From the NCBI RefSeq assembly GCF_020184175.1, contig NW_026083097.1, forward strand, positions 1-64,000: a DNA stretch of 64,000 nt, read 5' to 3'. The notes beneath the pieces are model-generated. The model was given only the letters and a program-made list of their open reading frames with translations. It did no database searches and had not been told where the DNA came from. This DNA comes from Aphis gossypii (taxonomy: Eukaryota; Arthropoda; Insecta; Hemiptera; Aphididae). Below, one piece after another: positions 10,967 to 21,493 of the stretch; positions within the stretch are counted from its first letter, which is position 1; every line of letters starts with the position of its first letter. The translations under genes were made by a program, and so were the position numbers.

Positions 10967-13218
10967 GTGAATATGAATTTGTTTCTAAAGTGATTGAAAG
11001 TAGTAGTGATGTTGGACTCGAATTGGTCATAGCTAGATGGTCTATTCGCCATAATATAACTCATATGGCTTTAGATGACCTTCTAAAAAGTATATCTCTA
11101 TTTCCACAATTTAAAGGTTTGCCTAAAGATTCACGTACATTACTCCGAATACCTACAACAACTTTAGTGAAAGAAATTAGTGGAGGTATATATCACCATT
11201 TTGGACTAAAAAATGAAATAGAACAATTGTTTAAAGTATATGATAATTGTTCACTTCCATCTACTTTAATGTTGGTAGTAGAAATTGATGGCCTCCCTTT
11301 ATCTGAAAATCCTCCTAGTCAGTTGTGGCCTTGTCTAGGTTATTTTTCTAATTTAGGCAAAAGTCGTGATGTGTTTATAATTGGAGCATATTATGGACAA
11401 CTTAAGCTACAAAATAGTAATGGATTCTTGTCAGATTTAGTTAATGATTTAAGTTTTTTTTATAAAACTGGCATAGTTTACAATAACATTAATATTAAAG
11501 TTCAACTGAAAGCTCTAATATGTGACACACCAGCAAAGTCTTTTGCTCTAAATGTAAAGGGACATACAGGTAAACATTCTTGTAATCGTTGCTATACTGT
11601 CAGTCGGTATGGAAACAATCGAGTATATTTTTCCGATTTATGTTCAACTTTACGAACTCATGAATCATTTATATCTTATTCAGATTTAAACTTTCATTGG
11701 ATAAAACAATTCTTTCAGATATTCCCAACTTTGATTTAGTTTCTGGTATACCATTTGATTATATTGTTATGGGCTACGAGATATCTATAAGATATCTACG
11801 AGATTACAAGGCTAAGTTAGTATGACCATGCCTCGTGTCAAGGGTAATGCGGATGCTACTATGACCATGACACGTGTCAGGATAGTAAGCGCACCAATAA
11901 TTACAGTGCACTAATGATGCATTTGAGATGTTATTGCACATTCTCAAATTCGTGTCCGAATTTGCAACAACAACAACAAGGACACCTGGTTTCGCCCAGA
12001 AGGCGACCACACGACGTAAACAAGAGACGCACCACAATATATAAGGGAGCCCGAAGACCAGCAACGGCAGATGTACCAAAGCTATCAACAACTGAGCACT
12101 TTCACGTCACTCAGCCACTTATTTAATTTGTTACATGTATTTTGTTTGTATGCAATAAAACATATTACGTTATTAAGTTTAACTTTCATTCAAATTAACC
12201 ATTTGGATTCAAATCTGATACTGGCACGCAACAATATGCATTGTATATTAATTAGTGTAACTAAAAAGCTTTTAATGTTTTGGACTGGTGGAATTAACAC
12301 ACACAGTCAAAATCTTCCAAAATTTCTAATATCAGCTATTGATTTAAAATTGAACGAGTTAGGGCTATATATCCCACAAGATTTCCAACAAGGTCCAAAG
12401 GAAAATAGCCGAAAACATCAATTGCAGGATGCTAGTCGTTGGAAAGCAACGGAACTTAGACAATGCCTTTTATACACAGGTATGGTTGTTTTTCATAATA
12501 TTTTAGAGAAAAATATTTACAACCATTTTATAGTTTTGTGTGTTGCTATAAGAATTATGTCAACAGATAATATATCTGAAGAATATATTTTATTTGTAAA
12601 AAAATTATTAATTTGTTTTGTGTCACAATTTGCTGAAATTTATGGAAATACCTTTATGCCTCATAAATCATAATATTCATATAATGCTTCATTTAGCTGA
12701 TGATGTCCAAACATTTGGTTCATTAAATAATTTTTCTGCATTCCCTTTTGAAAGTTTTATGCAACCTCTCAAAAAAAAAAAAAAATAAATAAATAAAAAG
12801 TGGTGTAAAACCACTTCAACAATTGGCCCGTAGGTATTCTGAATCTAGAATTTTATTACTGTCCGAAAATAGTTTAAATTCAAAAAATGGTTCTATAAAT
12901 GTTCATTTAAATCATAAAAGTAGACCTATACTTCAAGGAACTTGTAAACCAGAATATACTGGTTGGAAAAATGATAAGTTTATAGTAAAATTGAACAATG
13001 CTGATAATTGTTTCATGGTAGAAAACGGTGACATTATTTTGATTGAGAATATTGCAACTTCAGAATTCGATCAATCTTTAGTAGTTATTGGCAGAAAATA
13101 TGAAAAACTTACAGAATTTTTTAATACTCCATGTTCTTCGAAATTATTAGGTATACATGCAGCCTCTAGACTTGGGCCACTGCAATCACGGAAGTTTGAT
13201 AAATTAAAAAAAAAATGA
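10967..13218 (+). pseudogene. CACTA/tnp2-like transposase, decayed
   Basis: Resembles the animal EnSpm/CACTA-type transposase-domain proteins (tnp2-like). Visible landmarks are D-D-L-L-K-S-I and F-K-G-L-P-K-D-S-R-T-L-L near 11070-11140, E-I-D-G-L-P at about 11281, and KGHTGKHSCNRC at about 11560-11600. D-Y-M-H is split by the solo LTR at 11765-12233. W-K-A-T-E-L-R-Q-C-L-L-Y-T-G lies at 12440-12480 and F-S-A-F-P-F-E near 12736. Frame breaks occur near 11700, at 12655-12670, and around the A run at 12770-12785. The last open part (12823-13218) ends in an A run. It is dead. Assignment to CACTA rather than a related superfamily is moderately certain. Confidence 0.6.
11765..12233 (+). mobile_element. 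Solo LTR of a retrotransposon (469 bp)
   Basis: Begins TGTTATGG and ends CGCAACA (TGTT...AACA ends). It is flanked by the 4-bp direct repeat ATAT (11761-11764 and 12234-12237). It contains a TATA-like ATATATAAGG near 12038 and a polyadenylation signal AATAAA near 12152, in the order expected of U3 and R. Taking out the LTR and one ATAT restores the D-Y-M-H segment of the surrounding transposase. The first 118 bases recur at 47381. The 4-bp duplication points to a Gypsy-like element, though this is not proven. Confidence 0.87.
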
Positions 13219-13556
13219 TGAATTTGCCTTTAAACAATACAAATTCTATCTTTATTCCTTTATTGCATTTTCAGTAATATTCAACTTTAGTTGTACAACA
13301 AAAGTTGTATCAATTATATATTATTATTATTATTATTAAATATCTTAAATAATTTTCTAATCAGTAAATATTATTCCTTATTTCTCCTTAATGTAATTCC
13401 GAATTGGAACAATTGAAGGGCTCTTATTATTGTAACAATGGTAAGACAATAAATTATGCATACCAATGTGTATTATTATGTATTTTAAATGCTTATATGT
13501 AATAGAAATAAGTTAACCACCTTCATAACTAAATTCATAGTATTATATTGGTTTTA

Positions 13557-14261
13557 GGTCTTGGTTTGTTGTATTATTTTTGGAGATTCAACAAGTGCCT
13601 TTAGAATGGTTGTCTTTGCTTGGAAATAATGGTAATGGAAAGTGTTGGTTTCCTTTTACCAAGCATGACCAAACCAAAATATACGTTAATCCTACACAAA
13701 TAACAAAAATGATTATTGAAAGTTATGTCCCAAATGATAGAGATGGTATACTATACAACATAAGAAAAGTCGCCGGGCCTTTTAGTGAGTTATTCCATTG
13801 TTGCTATTTTTAATTATTATGTTTTCATTTATTCATTGATTGATATTAAGTTACTAACATTACTTTTTTTTAGCCAATGAAATACAAGCTAGGAGAGTAG
13901 CGAAAGCTTGGTCAGGTTCAGAAGATAGTGATGACATAGGAAGCAAACAGTTGCAGGCTGGTTGTTCCAGAAGGAAAATAACTGCCAAAAAACTATATGA
14001 GCCTAAATTTGTGGAGCCAAAAAAAAAAAAAAATTAAAAAAGTCACAGTAGAGGATAAAGTTTATACAAATTTAACTCCAATCATTCAATTGCCAGAACC
14101 ACCGGAATTGGACATCCATTACAATGTGGATAAACCATATAATGTAACTCATTCCGGATCTGATGAAGAAAATAATTATGAATCTCTACTAGAAGATGTA
14201 CCATCAACTTCAAGTGCGGAGTCTTCTATTACGCCATTTAATATAAATAATATATTACCAG
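13557..14261 (+). pseudogene. DUF4806-like N-terminal domain protein fragment
   Basis: Two exons, about 13557-13784 and 13874-14261, joined by a GT-AG intron. The first encodes V-P-L-E-W-L, a Trp-containing C-W-F-P-F block and Y-N-I-R-K-V. The second encodes N-E-I-Q-A-R-R-V-A-K-A-W followed by acidic and Ser-rich sequence. This is the arrangement of the N-terminal region of DUF4806-type insect proteins. A 15-A run at 14019-14033 shifts the frame inside exon 2, and the downstream part (to a GT donor after 14261) continues in another frame. A MULE sits in what would be the next intron. Function unknown. Confidence 0.4.
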
Positions 14262-14277
14262 GTAAATATAATGTTTT

Positions 14278-14413
14278 ACCTAACCTAGGCTGCATGTTAC
14301 TTGCGTCCAAGAAAAAGGTATATTTGACTGGTAACTTGCGTCCCGTTTTAGGGACGCTACTCGACTATGTTATTCTTCCTACCTGCTATAATAGTCGTAA
14401 CCGAGTTGCGTCC
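14278..14413 (+). repeat. Left terminus of MULE with TTGCGTCC motif array
   Basis: The target duplication ACCTAACCT occupies 14278-14286 and the element starts at 14287 (AGGCTGCATGTTACTTGCGTCC). TTGCGTCC recurs at 14301, 14336 and 14406, with a partly inverted copy (GGGACGCT) at 14351. The same motif is arrayed in inverse orientation at the other end. Confidence 0.75.
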
Positions 14414-14719
14414 AAAATAAATAACATAATAATTAATAATATTTTCAGCATTTTCACACTTTATACAAGAGATAATATTTAGCGTGTTAGTGTAAGTGTG
14501 ATAAAATTGAATACACACCATAGCGATGTCCGGTTGTCACCAAACAATTTCCGGGCCATATTTATAACACTGAATGCTTTGAAAAACCAACACCTGATAT
14601 CTAATTTGATACATATATATTATAGATAACGATTGATCAGTTTAACACAAAGTATTTTACACAGTGCTATACTTTTCTCAGTACATGTTATACAGTGTTC
14701 GTTAAGTGTTCGACTAAAA

Positions 14720-16021
14720 ATGGAAAAAATGTTAAGCTCAAAATTATGCGCGACAAAAGAATTTTTTATAATTCATAACTATAAGTTCAGTTACCATAAA
14801 ATGCTTAAAAAATGAAGTACAACGGTGGAAGTGCACAAATAAAAATTGCAAAAGTTTTTAAAACTCGATGATCTAAAAAATATGATTTCTGAACCAACAT
14901 CACATAATCACGATTCAAATGAACCAGCACACTTTAAACTACAACAATTAAGCAACGGACTAAAGCGAAAAGCTATTACAGATATATCAATAAAACCATC
15001 AAAACTTATTTGTACTGAACTTAGTGACGGATGCATTACTTCTACTACCGGAGGTATTAACCTAGTACGTAAAAATATATACAATGCTCGGAGAACTATT
15101 TTGCCAAAAATTCCGACAAATTCTGAAGAGGTACATAAACGATAAGCAAACAAATATTATATTATTTTCATGCGAAAAACATTTAAGATTTCTAAGTAAC
15201 CTTAAAACAATATATGTCGATGGGACTTTTCAATATTGCCCAAAATTTTTTCTACAAATGTTTACAATACATGGTCTGATAAATGATTATTACATTCCAT
15301 TGGCATTTTTTTTACTGCCTAATAAAGAAAGTAAAACGTACGAAAGCGTTTACGTATTTGAATGAATCGTGCTCAAAATATAATGCTACCTTTGCTCCTG
15401 ATACTGTGTTCGTTGATTTTGAAATTGCAATTCATAAAGCTGTGTGTACTGTGTGGACAGAAGCGGAAATAAAAGGTTATCGTTTCCATCTGGGACAATC
15501 GTGGTATGTATAAATTAACTTCCGTTTAATATTTGGTATAATTAATGGTTTAATTTTAAAACAAGTCCTAAACGTTGTAGGTGGCGGAAAATACAAAATA
15601 TTGGATTGGCCAATGAATATAAGAATAAATCAGAAATAGGTTTATTTCTTAGAATTTGTTTTGGGCTGCCATTTTTACCTTCAGAAATGGTAAGTAACGT
15701 ATTTGCCTATGAAATCATTCCAATCATTCCGGCAAAATGTTTAGAATTTACTGACTACATATTAGACAATTATATATCTGAAAATGCTCAATTTCCTCCA
15801 AGTATGTGGGCTCAATGTTCGTCTAGTGTTCAACGAACAACGAATGCATGTGAAGCATTTCATTCTAAATTCAATTCGTCTTTTTACTCAAGCCACCCAA
15901 ATATACATCAATTTATAAATGTTTCAAAATCATTTCAAATTAATACTTATGTGTTAATGAATAGCATAAATACCCCAAAAAAGATTATAGAACAAAAAAA
16001 TACCAAAAAATTGACTATTTA
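14720..16021 (+). pseudogene. MULE transposase with FLYWCH zinc finger, broken
   Basis: The N-terminal FLYWCH-type finger is visible as W-K-C-T, C and H-N-H around 14830-14920, with a frame slip in the A run 14807-14812. The MULE transposase domain follows: I-Y-V-D-G-T-F near 15210 (first catalytic D), V-F-V-D-F-E near 15410 (second D) and T-T-N-A-C-E-A-F-H at about 15840 (catalytic E). Frame changes occur near 15135 and 15360. An intron-like gap lies between 15500 (GTATGT) and 15580. The reading stops at 16021. The catalytic residues survive although the frame does not, so the decay is recent or partly due to sequence errors. Confidence 0.75.
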
Positions 16022-16091
16022 AATGAAGAAATAAACAAATTTAAACAAAAAACAAATTCCGCTTTTATATATCGATGGCGACAATGCATAA

Positions 16092-16342
16092 GGGCATAAG
16101 CGACACTTTTTACGAAATCTACTTTTTGTAATTAGGGCATAAGCGACGTCATTCTCTATCGATTGCTCTTACTCATTTATTGATACGATAATTTTTTACG
16201 ATATAAAAATTTAGATTTGGACATAAGCGCCAAAAAGAGTAAATTAATTAACAGGTATGTGAATAAATAGGGAATAAGCGACATTTAGTTTTAAATGTTA
16301 GCATAAGCGCCATAGGATTTTACTTAATGGGGCCTAAGCGAC
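16092..16342 (+). repeat. Six direct copies of a GGGCATAAGCGAC motif
   Basis: Copies start near 16092, 16135, 16219, 16270, 16300 and 16329. The core ATAAGCG(A/C)C is kept in five and CTAAGCGAC in the sixth. Spacing is irregular, 29-84 bp, and the sequence between copies is unrelated AT-rich DNA. The array lies just after the transposase relic, inside the MULE. Confidence 0.75.
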
Positions 16343-16793
16343 AATAGTATTATTATAGTTAATAATAGATTTGATATAAAAAAAAACTATTGTCTGTTAT
16401 CTGTTCGGTTGACAATAAGTAATAACTAATAATAATAGTATAAAAAACAATAAAAATAATACGCCGCTATCTTAAAAAATATAATATCGTATGAAGTTAT
16501 CAACATTTGATTCCATAGAGAATATTTATTTACGTTTCTATTAAAAAATAAAATGTCATTTATTTATGATTAATGATTATAAATATTACAATATTATTAT
16601 CAATAATAATGAACTATGATAGACTATTTTTTTTTTGATAATAATTATTATTTTTGCACGTGCATGTTCAGACGACAGACACACGTCTCAAATTCACTGG
16701 AGGTAAATATTACATTAATTAATAATAAGTATTATTTAAGAATCAAGATTCATTAGGGTTATCTCTTTATTATATCTGCAGAGTTATAACAAA

Positions 16794-16955
16794 ATGTCAG
16801 GCGGTGTTGCCGGTTTCGGAACTTGTAAAATAGCTAAACGTAATAGATACGTACGGCTGTTTTATACTTTAAACAACGCTACTAGGCATAAAGTTTATAA
16901 ATATAATATTGTTAGGGCTAGAATTTCTAGGCGTTCTCATGTTTTTTTTCCTTGA
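16794..16955 (+). CDS. Small basic open frame (53 codons), unrecognised
   Basis: ATG to TGA, rich in Arg, Lys and Tyr, following a plausible AG acceptor (CTGCAG at 16777-16782). CpG use is higher than nearby. It has no family resemblance that I can name. It could be a first exon or a fortuitous frame inside the MULE. Confidence 0.25.
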   Translation: MSGGVAGFGTCKIAKRNRYVRLFYTLNNATRHKVYKYNIVRARISRRSHVFFP

Positions 16956-17541
16956 GTTAAAATTGATTGATTGGCAGATATGTCCACGATTTGGATTATT
17001 ATCGATTAAATAAAACATTTAAACATTTTTTTTTGCATATTTTGAACATAATGCATATTATAATATTATCACGAATTTTAAATGAACTTCTATAATTGTT
17101 GTGCTATTTGTTGGATCGCCGTACATTTACTACCTATCTAATTTTTTTGGTGAGATGACCGTTGGTTACCTTATGGTTACATATACATTATTTTTGTTTT
17201 GCATTAATATGGTATGTTTTAGTTAATAAACATCCATTCTTAGTTCCAATCACCGATGATTCGTGTTTCAAAATTTGAAAGAACATAATTATATTATATA
17301 AATAACCTAATACCATTACAGCAATATTCAATGTGACAATAACTAGGTACTTATAATTAATTATTCATTTTTAAAAATAATAATAAATAATTAGTAGAGA
17401 GTTACTGTTTCAATAATTAGTTTCTGATTTTTATGTAAAAAATATTAAATGTTATGCAATGCCTTACAACGTCTTGTTTTATGAAGACAATTAGTGATTA
17501 ACATTTATTTTCATAATAGGTACTATTTAAGGTAAATAAAA

Positions 17542-18042
17542 ATGGATTCTCGTCAACGTTCTCGTAGTATGAAGTTAGTAAAAGCAGCTAAATTAAACCA
17601 GCCAATACCTATTATTAATCAAAGATACCAAACTCGAAAAAAAATGCCATCTACAAAATCTAATGATCAAACTATTTTTTTAAATAATCTCGTATTTGAA
17701 GAAATTATGACACAAAAAGATAATGTGGGAGTTGATAAAACAATAATTGCTGAAGAACTTTCTTCTTCAAAAAGTAAAATAGATTTATCTTATGACTCTT
17801 CTGAAGAATGGTTACCACCAGGTTTGAAAAAAAAATTAGATTGTCATTCTGAAATATCCAGCGTTGATATTAGTAGTGATGTTTTTAAATCTAATAACTG
17901 CTCTAAAGAATTGTTCCCTTCCCTTATTGACGTAGATAAAATTGTTGAAAATGCAGATTACAACGTAAGCCATTTGATTGACCATTCTCAAGAAGCCTCC
18001 CAGATTTTATTTATTTTATTTTATTATTTTTATATTTTTTAA
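17542..18042 (+). CDS. Hypothetical Ser/Lys-rich protein carried by the MULE
   Basis: 166 codons. The N-terminus is basic (S-R-Q-R-S-R-S-M-K), followed by acidic Ser-rich stretches (Y-D-S-S-E-E-W-L-P-P-G-L). The last 15 residues are all hydrophobic or aromatic and come from an AT-rich run, so the true end may be a splice site near 18000. No catalytic motif is seen. It may be an accessory protein of the element or a captured exon. Confidence 0.35.
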   Translation: MDSRQRSRSMKLVKAAKLNQPIPIINQRYQTRKKMPSTKSNDQTIFLNNLVFEEIMTQKDNVGVDKTIIAEELSSSKSKIDLSYDSSEEWLPPGLKKKLDCHSEISSVDISSDVFKSNNCSKELFPSLIDVDKIVENADYNVSHLIDHSQEASQILFILFYYFYIF

Positions 18043-18261
18043 TTATGCATAATTTTTTTAATATTTTTATTTACATAATTTTGTATAATTTTATTTATTT
18101 AAACGTGATGTGATAATGTAATGCGATATAGACATATAATAATGCGATATAAAAAAATGTACCTACATTAGTAGAATATATATAAATAGAATCATGTGTA
18201 ATTAATAAAATATTCTGATTTATAATAGTCTGTAATATTTAATTTATGCTATTAAAAACAG

Positions 18262-18399
18262 GGACGCACCTAGGTTGTGTAAAAAGATACTGTTGGACGC
18301 AAATAAGCTATGACCCTTTTTGAACCTTTTTTGATGGGACGCAACTAACCTACTGATAATAATTTCGGACGCAAGTAGTATGCAACGCTAACCTAACCT
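18262..18399 (-). repeat. Right terminus of MULE with inverted TTGCGTCC array
   Basis: GGACGCA copies (reverse complement of TGCGTCC) start at 18262, 18295, 18337 and 18367. The last leads into the terminal repeat, and the 9-bp duplication ACCTAACCT occupies 18391-18399. Four copies here mirror four at the left end. Confidence 0.75.
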
Positions 18400-18912
18400 G
18401 ATATTTCCACCTTTTTTAATTTTTGAACCGTCTGCTGTTAAATGAGCCGATGTTTTATTTAATATAGATTTATAGGTTTTTAAATCGTTGCTGGTGAATA
18501 ATTTCGGAGATTTCGAAAATATTAAATTTCCTAGTCCTGGTGATATTGGATAAGATGTGTCTTCAATAGTCAATGTATTATCAACAAGCTTAATTTCTTT
18601 TTTGCCCAAATACATGTTTCCGTTTGTGTTTATTTTAGGACCGTACGTCTTGTCTATATCGTAAGATTTAAAACAGTCGGTGATTTCAAAATCTTGATTA
18701 TCATCTGCTTCCTGAGTAGGTGGAACTGGAGTAGGTTGAACTTGTAAAGGTTTATAATTTTTTAGGTCGTTCAATGGTTCGATAATCGGACTTAACGTAT
18801 CTGATACCAGTGAATGAATATCGGCTTTTCCATGTTTTAATTCTGAATATTTTCGTTTAATGTTTTCTTTGGCTTTAATCAGTTCTCCGAGTACTTCACC
18901 ATTGGCATCCAT
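18400..18912 (-). pseudogene. Polinton DUF8207-like protein, truncated
   Basis: An open frame from the ATG at 18912 to the MULE junction, where the C-terminus is cut off. It contains I-K-R-K-Y-S-E-L-K-H-G-K near the start and S-Y-D-I-D-K-T-Y-G-P-K in the middle. The K-T-Y-K-S-I-L-N-K-T-S-A-H-L-T-A-D-G block near the end matches in pattern the Y-Y-N-I-L-K-T-S-K-V-Y-L-K-A-D-G block of the protein at 58311-59359. This is the conserved accessory protein of insect Polintons. Its role is unknown. Confidence 0.65.
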
Positions 18913-19056
18913 GTTTGTAAATGACGAATTTTCATAAAAAAACACCATAATATTATATAATGACAAATATATCGAATCCATGGCGATATCTTCCGTTGTC
19001 GCGTTCACAGTCTTTGTTTAAAAGAAAAAGCTGTAGCTTGGGGCGTGACTACTGCC

Positions 19057-19822
19057 ATGAAGGCAAAACGAAAAATCGGTGTGGTTGTGGATACAAAGTG
19101 GCGATCAAAGCAGCCAAAAATGTTATCAAGAAAAATATAGGTGAAAAAACTTGTTGAAATTGAGCAAAAAATGTGTAGCCGTCGCACGAAAAACATTTAA
19201 AACTAAGAAAACGAAAGCCCCTAGAATAATAACAGTACCGAAAAAAGGCGGAGTGTTACCGCTCATTCCGATTTTCACCGGTCTATCGGCTTTGGGAGCT
19301 CTAACTGGCGGTGTTGATAACATTGTTAAGATGGCTAATGAATTTAATATAAAAACGCCATCACATTTAAGTAATGGAGTATATCTCGCTCCGTATAAAG
19401 GCAACTCACATAAAATAGTAACACCGAATAAAATTGGAGGGAGTGTACTAACGAAAAAAAAACCAATAGCTACGTTACCCAATATAGCGTTGTATGATTA
19501 CGAACTTTTAAAATTCGCTCGTGATATTCCTCATTTCATTGGTGTGTTTACCAGAGATAAGTTGCCAGTTCGTCCTAACCACTTAGAATCTGGGATTATC
19601 AACTTGGATACGTCGAATAGTACAGGAACTCATTGGGTAGCGTATAAAAAAATCGGAAAAAAAATAGAATATTACGACAGTTTTGGAAATTTACCACCAC
19701 CCCTCGAAGTACAGAACTATTTTCACGGATGCGCTATTAATTAAAATTATAACAGAGAACAAAAATATAATACTACACACTGTGGACAATTGTGTTTAAC
19801 ATTTTTATCATGTACACGATAA
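19057..19822 (+). pseudogene. Polinton pVI-like minor capsid protein fused to cysteine protease, broken
   Basis: The N-terminal part (from ATG 19057) is Lys/Arg-rich and frame-shifted near 19140. It then shows the G-G-V-L-P-L-I-P-I-F hydrophobic block typical of pVI-like Polinton proteins (19249-19280). The same frame runs on into an adenain-like protease, with catalytic His in T-H-W-V-A-Y (19627-19644) and the D-S-F-G-N-L-P-P-P signature (19677-19703). A TAA at 19742-19744 stops it just before the block with the catalytic Cys (H-C-G-Q-L-C), which follows in the same frame. In this copy pVI and protease form one reading frame. Confidence 0.75.
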
Positions 19823-19935
19823 CGCTAAACGGAAACTCGAGGGAATTGTCATGCGATATTTTTCCACCTATAGAAGTAGAAAATACAGCTACTTATCCGA
19901 TATTTGGACTTGATGTGAACAAAAATACTATATAA
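19810..19935 (+). pseudogene. Polinton penton protein, 5' fragment
   Basis: Starts with ATG inside the end of the protease frame, as in the copy at 56777, and begins M-Y-T-I-T-L-N-G-N. It has F-P-P-I-E-V at the position of the F-P-A-I-D-V of the full-length protein. It runs into the repeat block at about 19898 and stops at 19933-19935, so only the first 30 or so residues are penton-derived. Confidence 0.7.
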
Positions 19936-21070
19936 CGATAGTAAATGCACTCAGGAATGCACTCATACCACTTACAAAGCTCCAAGTCCAAAGCCTGATT
20001 TTATACGATTTTTTGAACCGGCGTAGGTCTGTTTTGCCGCCAGATTGCATTGTATCCCAGCGGTAAATAACAAACTTACCTCCCGCGTGGCAGTAATTTG
20101 GACTTGTCGACTTCGAAACCTCCATAGGATGATAGTAGAAGTACATAGAAATGTACTCATACCGTTTTCATAACGCTAAGTCGAAAATTGGATTTATTAC
20201 GATTTTCAAACTAACAAGAGCGATGATACACGGATAATTTGAAATAATTAGAATACCCCCGTATTGAGAACATTTTGTTTTATTAGATGTCCGCTTTGAA
20301 AATTCACCAAAAATCCAATTCTCGTACTATCATTATGAAAATCACATCGTTAGATAGGTAAAAGCGTTGGCTATTCGGTGTACAAGTTTCAAAAATAAGG
20401 GCTAAGAATTACGGCGTCTAGAACTTATAACTGAAAACAAGAAATTATCTTTGTGATATGTTGCAATTTAACACTTGAATTCTATAGTACACGTGCCGCT
20501 GAACCGTTTGCCGCTTTCAAATTTTAGGGGAAATTAATACCTTGTGCTCAATACCCCCCCCCCCCCCCCCCCCCCCCCCCCGTTCAGAACATTTGAGTCA
20601 AAATTTTTTTTTCTCCGTAAGTATCGATTCCTCGACACCCCACCTAAGGACCAAAAACGTAGGTCACGAGGGGCTAAAATTTCACTTAATGATTAAATTT
20701 ATTTTTACGTAATTTTTACGTACATCTGTTTTAAAAATTGATGTAATTCGAATTTTTGACTTGAGAGTTGAACCAATGGGATGAGAACATTCCTGAATGT
20801 TTCTACTATCGTTCTGTAGTGTTTTTGTTTACATCAAGTCCAAATAACGGCCGTCCTGTCAGGTAAGTATAAGATTTACCGCTGGGTTGCATTGCAATCT
20901 GGCGGCAAAACAGACGTACGCTGGTTCAAAAAATCGTATAAAATCAGGCTTATTGCAGATCGATAATTTCTTGTTTTCAGTTATAAGTTCTAGACGCCGT
21001 AATTCTTAGTCCTTATTTTTGAAACTTGTACACCAAGTAGCCAACGCTTTTACCTATCTAACGATTACAC
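19898..21070. repeat. Composite inverted and tandem repeat block with C28 tract
   Basis: Segment 19898-19968 reappears inverted at about 20765-20850. Segment 19980-20085 reappears inverted at 20870-20950. Segment 20335-20460 reappears inverted at 20955-21070. The order of the segments is not that of a simple hairpin. A diverged direct repeat of the phrase GATAGTA...ACTCATACC occurs at 19938 and 20130. A run of 28 C lies at 20554-20581, and a related 5-C site is near 20254. The block cuts the penton gene. It may be a foldback element; the family is unknown. Confidence 0.6.
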
Positions 21071-21101
21071 TCGTACTCGGCTATTATCCCTGTTAATTTT
21101 A

Positions 21102-21450
21102 TGCAAAAATACAAAAAACCTTGGACGAACATTTCAATTTTTTTTCTCCGGAACCTATAATAATCAAAAAACATTCATTCAATTTACAAGAAATTATAAT
21201 TTATATAAGAGATATAAAAAATTTAGATTACTTGGTATTACATGTTATAACACATGGACTGTATGATTTTATTGACACGTGAGTAAAAATATTTAATAAT
21301 TAATTTAAAGTTATAAATATACAAACATAATTCTTAAAACATATTTATTTTAGTCTCAAAACATCTGAACATAAACTCTTCTTTATTGATCTGGCTGAAA
21401 AAAAAAAATTCAAAATTATTCATAATATACGATTATTTGCAACAATTTAA
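21102..21450 (+). pseudogene. Caspase-like fragment (tentative)
   Basis: Two open pieces joined by a GT-AG intron (21279-21353). The first reads N-L-D-Y-L-V-L-H-V-I-T-H-G. The second has H-K-L-F-F-I-D. Caspase p20 subunits show a similar S/T-H-G with the catalytic His and a K-L-F-F-I-Q-A-C-R-G block with the catalytic Cys. Here the Cys position is Ala, so it could not be an active protease. The resemblance rests on two short motifs and is unproven. The frame stops at 21448-21450. Confidence 0.3.
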
Positions 21451-21493
21451 TGATTAGAAAAAGAATTTTATAAATGATAATTTTAAAAAAATT

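Larger units (their letters stand above)
14287..18390 (+). mobile_element. Mutator-like (MULE) DNA transposon
   Basis: About 4.1 kb flanked by a perfect 9-bp duplication ACCTAACCT (14278-14286 and 18391-18399), the size typical of MULEs. The first 25 bases of each end form an inverted repeat with a few mismatches. The element carries a FLYWCH/MULE transposase relic at 14720-16021 and an unassigned Lys/Ser-rich frame at 17542-18042. The left flank is the DUF4806-like gene and the right flank a Polinton remnant. Confidence 0.8.

Noticed and set aside
19960..20160. Minus-strand frames of 62-72 codons
   Set aside because: They lie wholly within the inverted repeat block and have no coding character.
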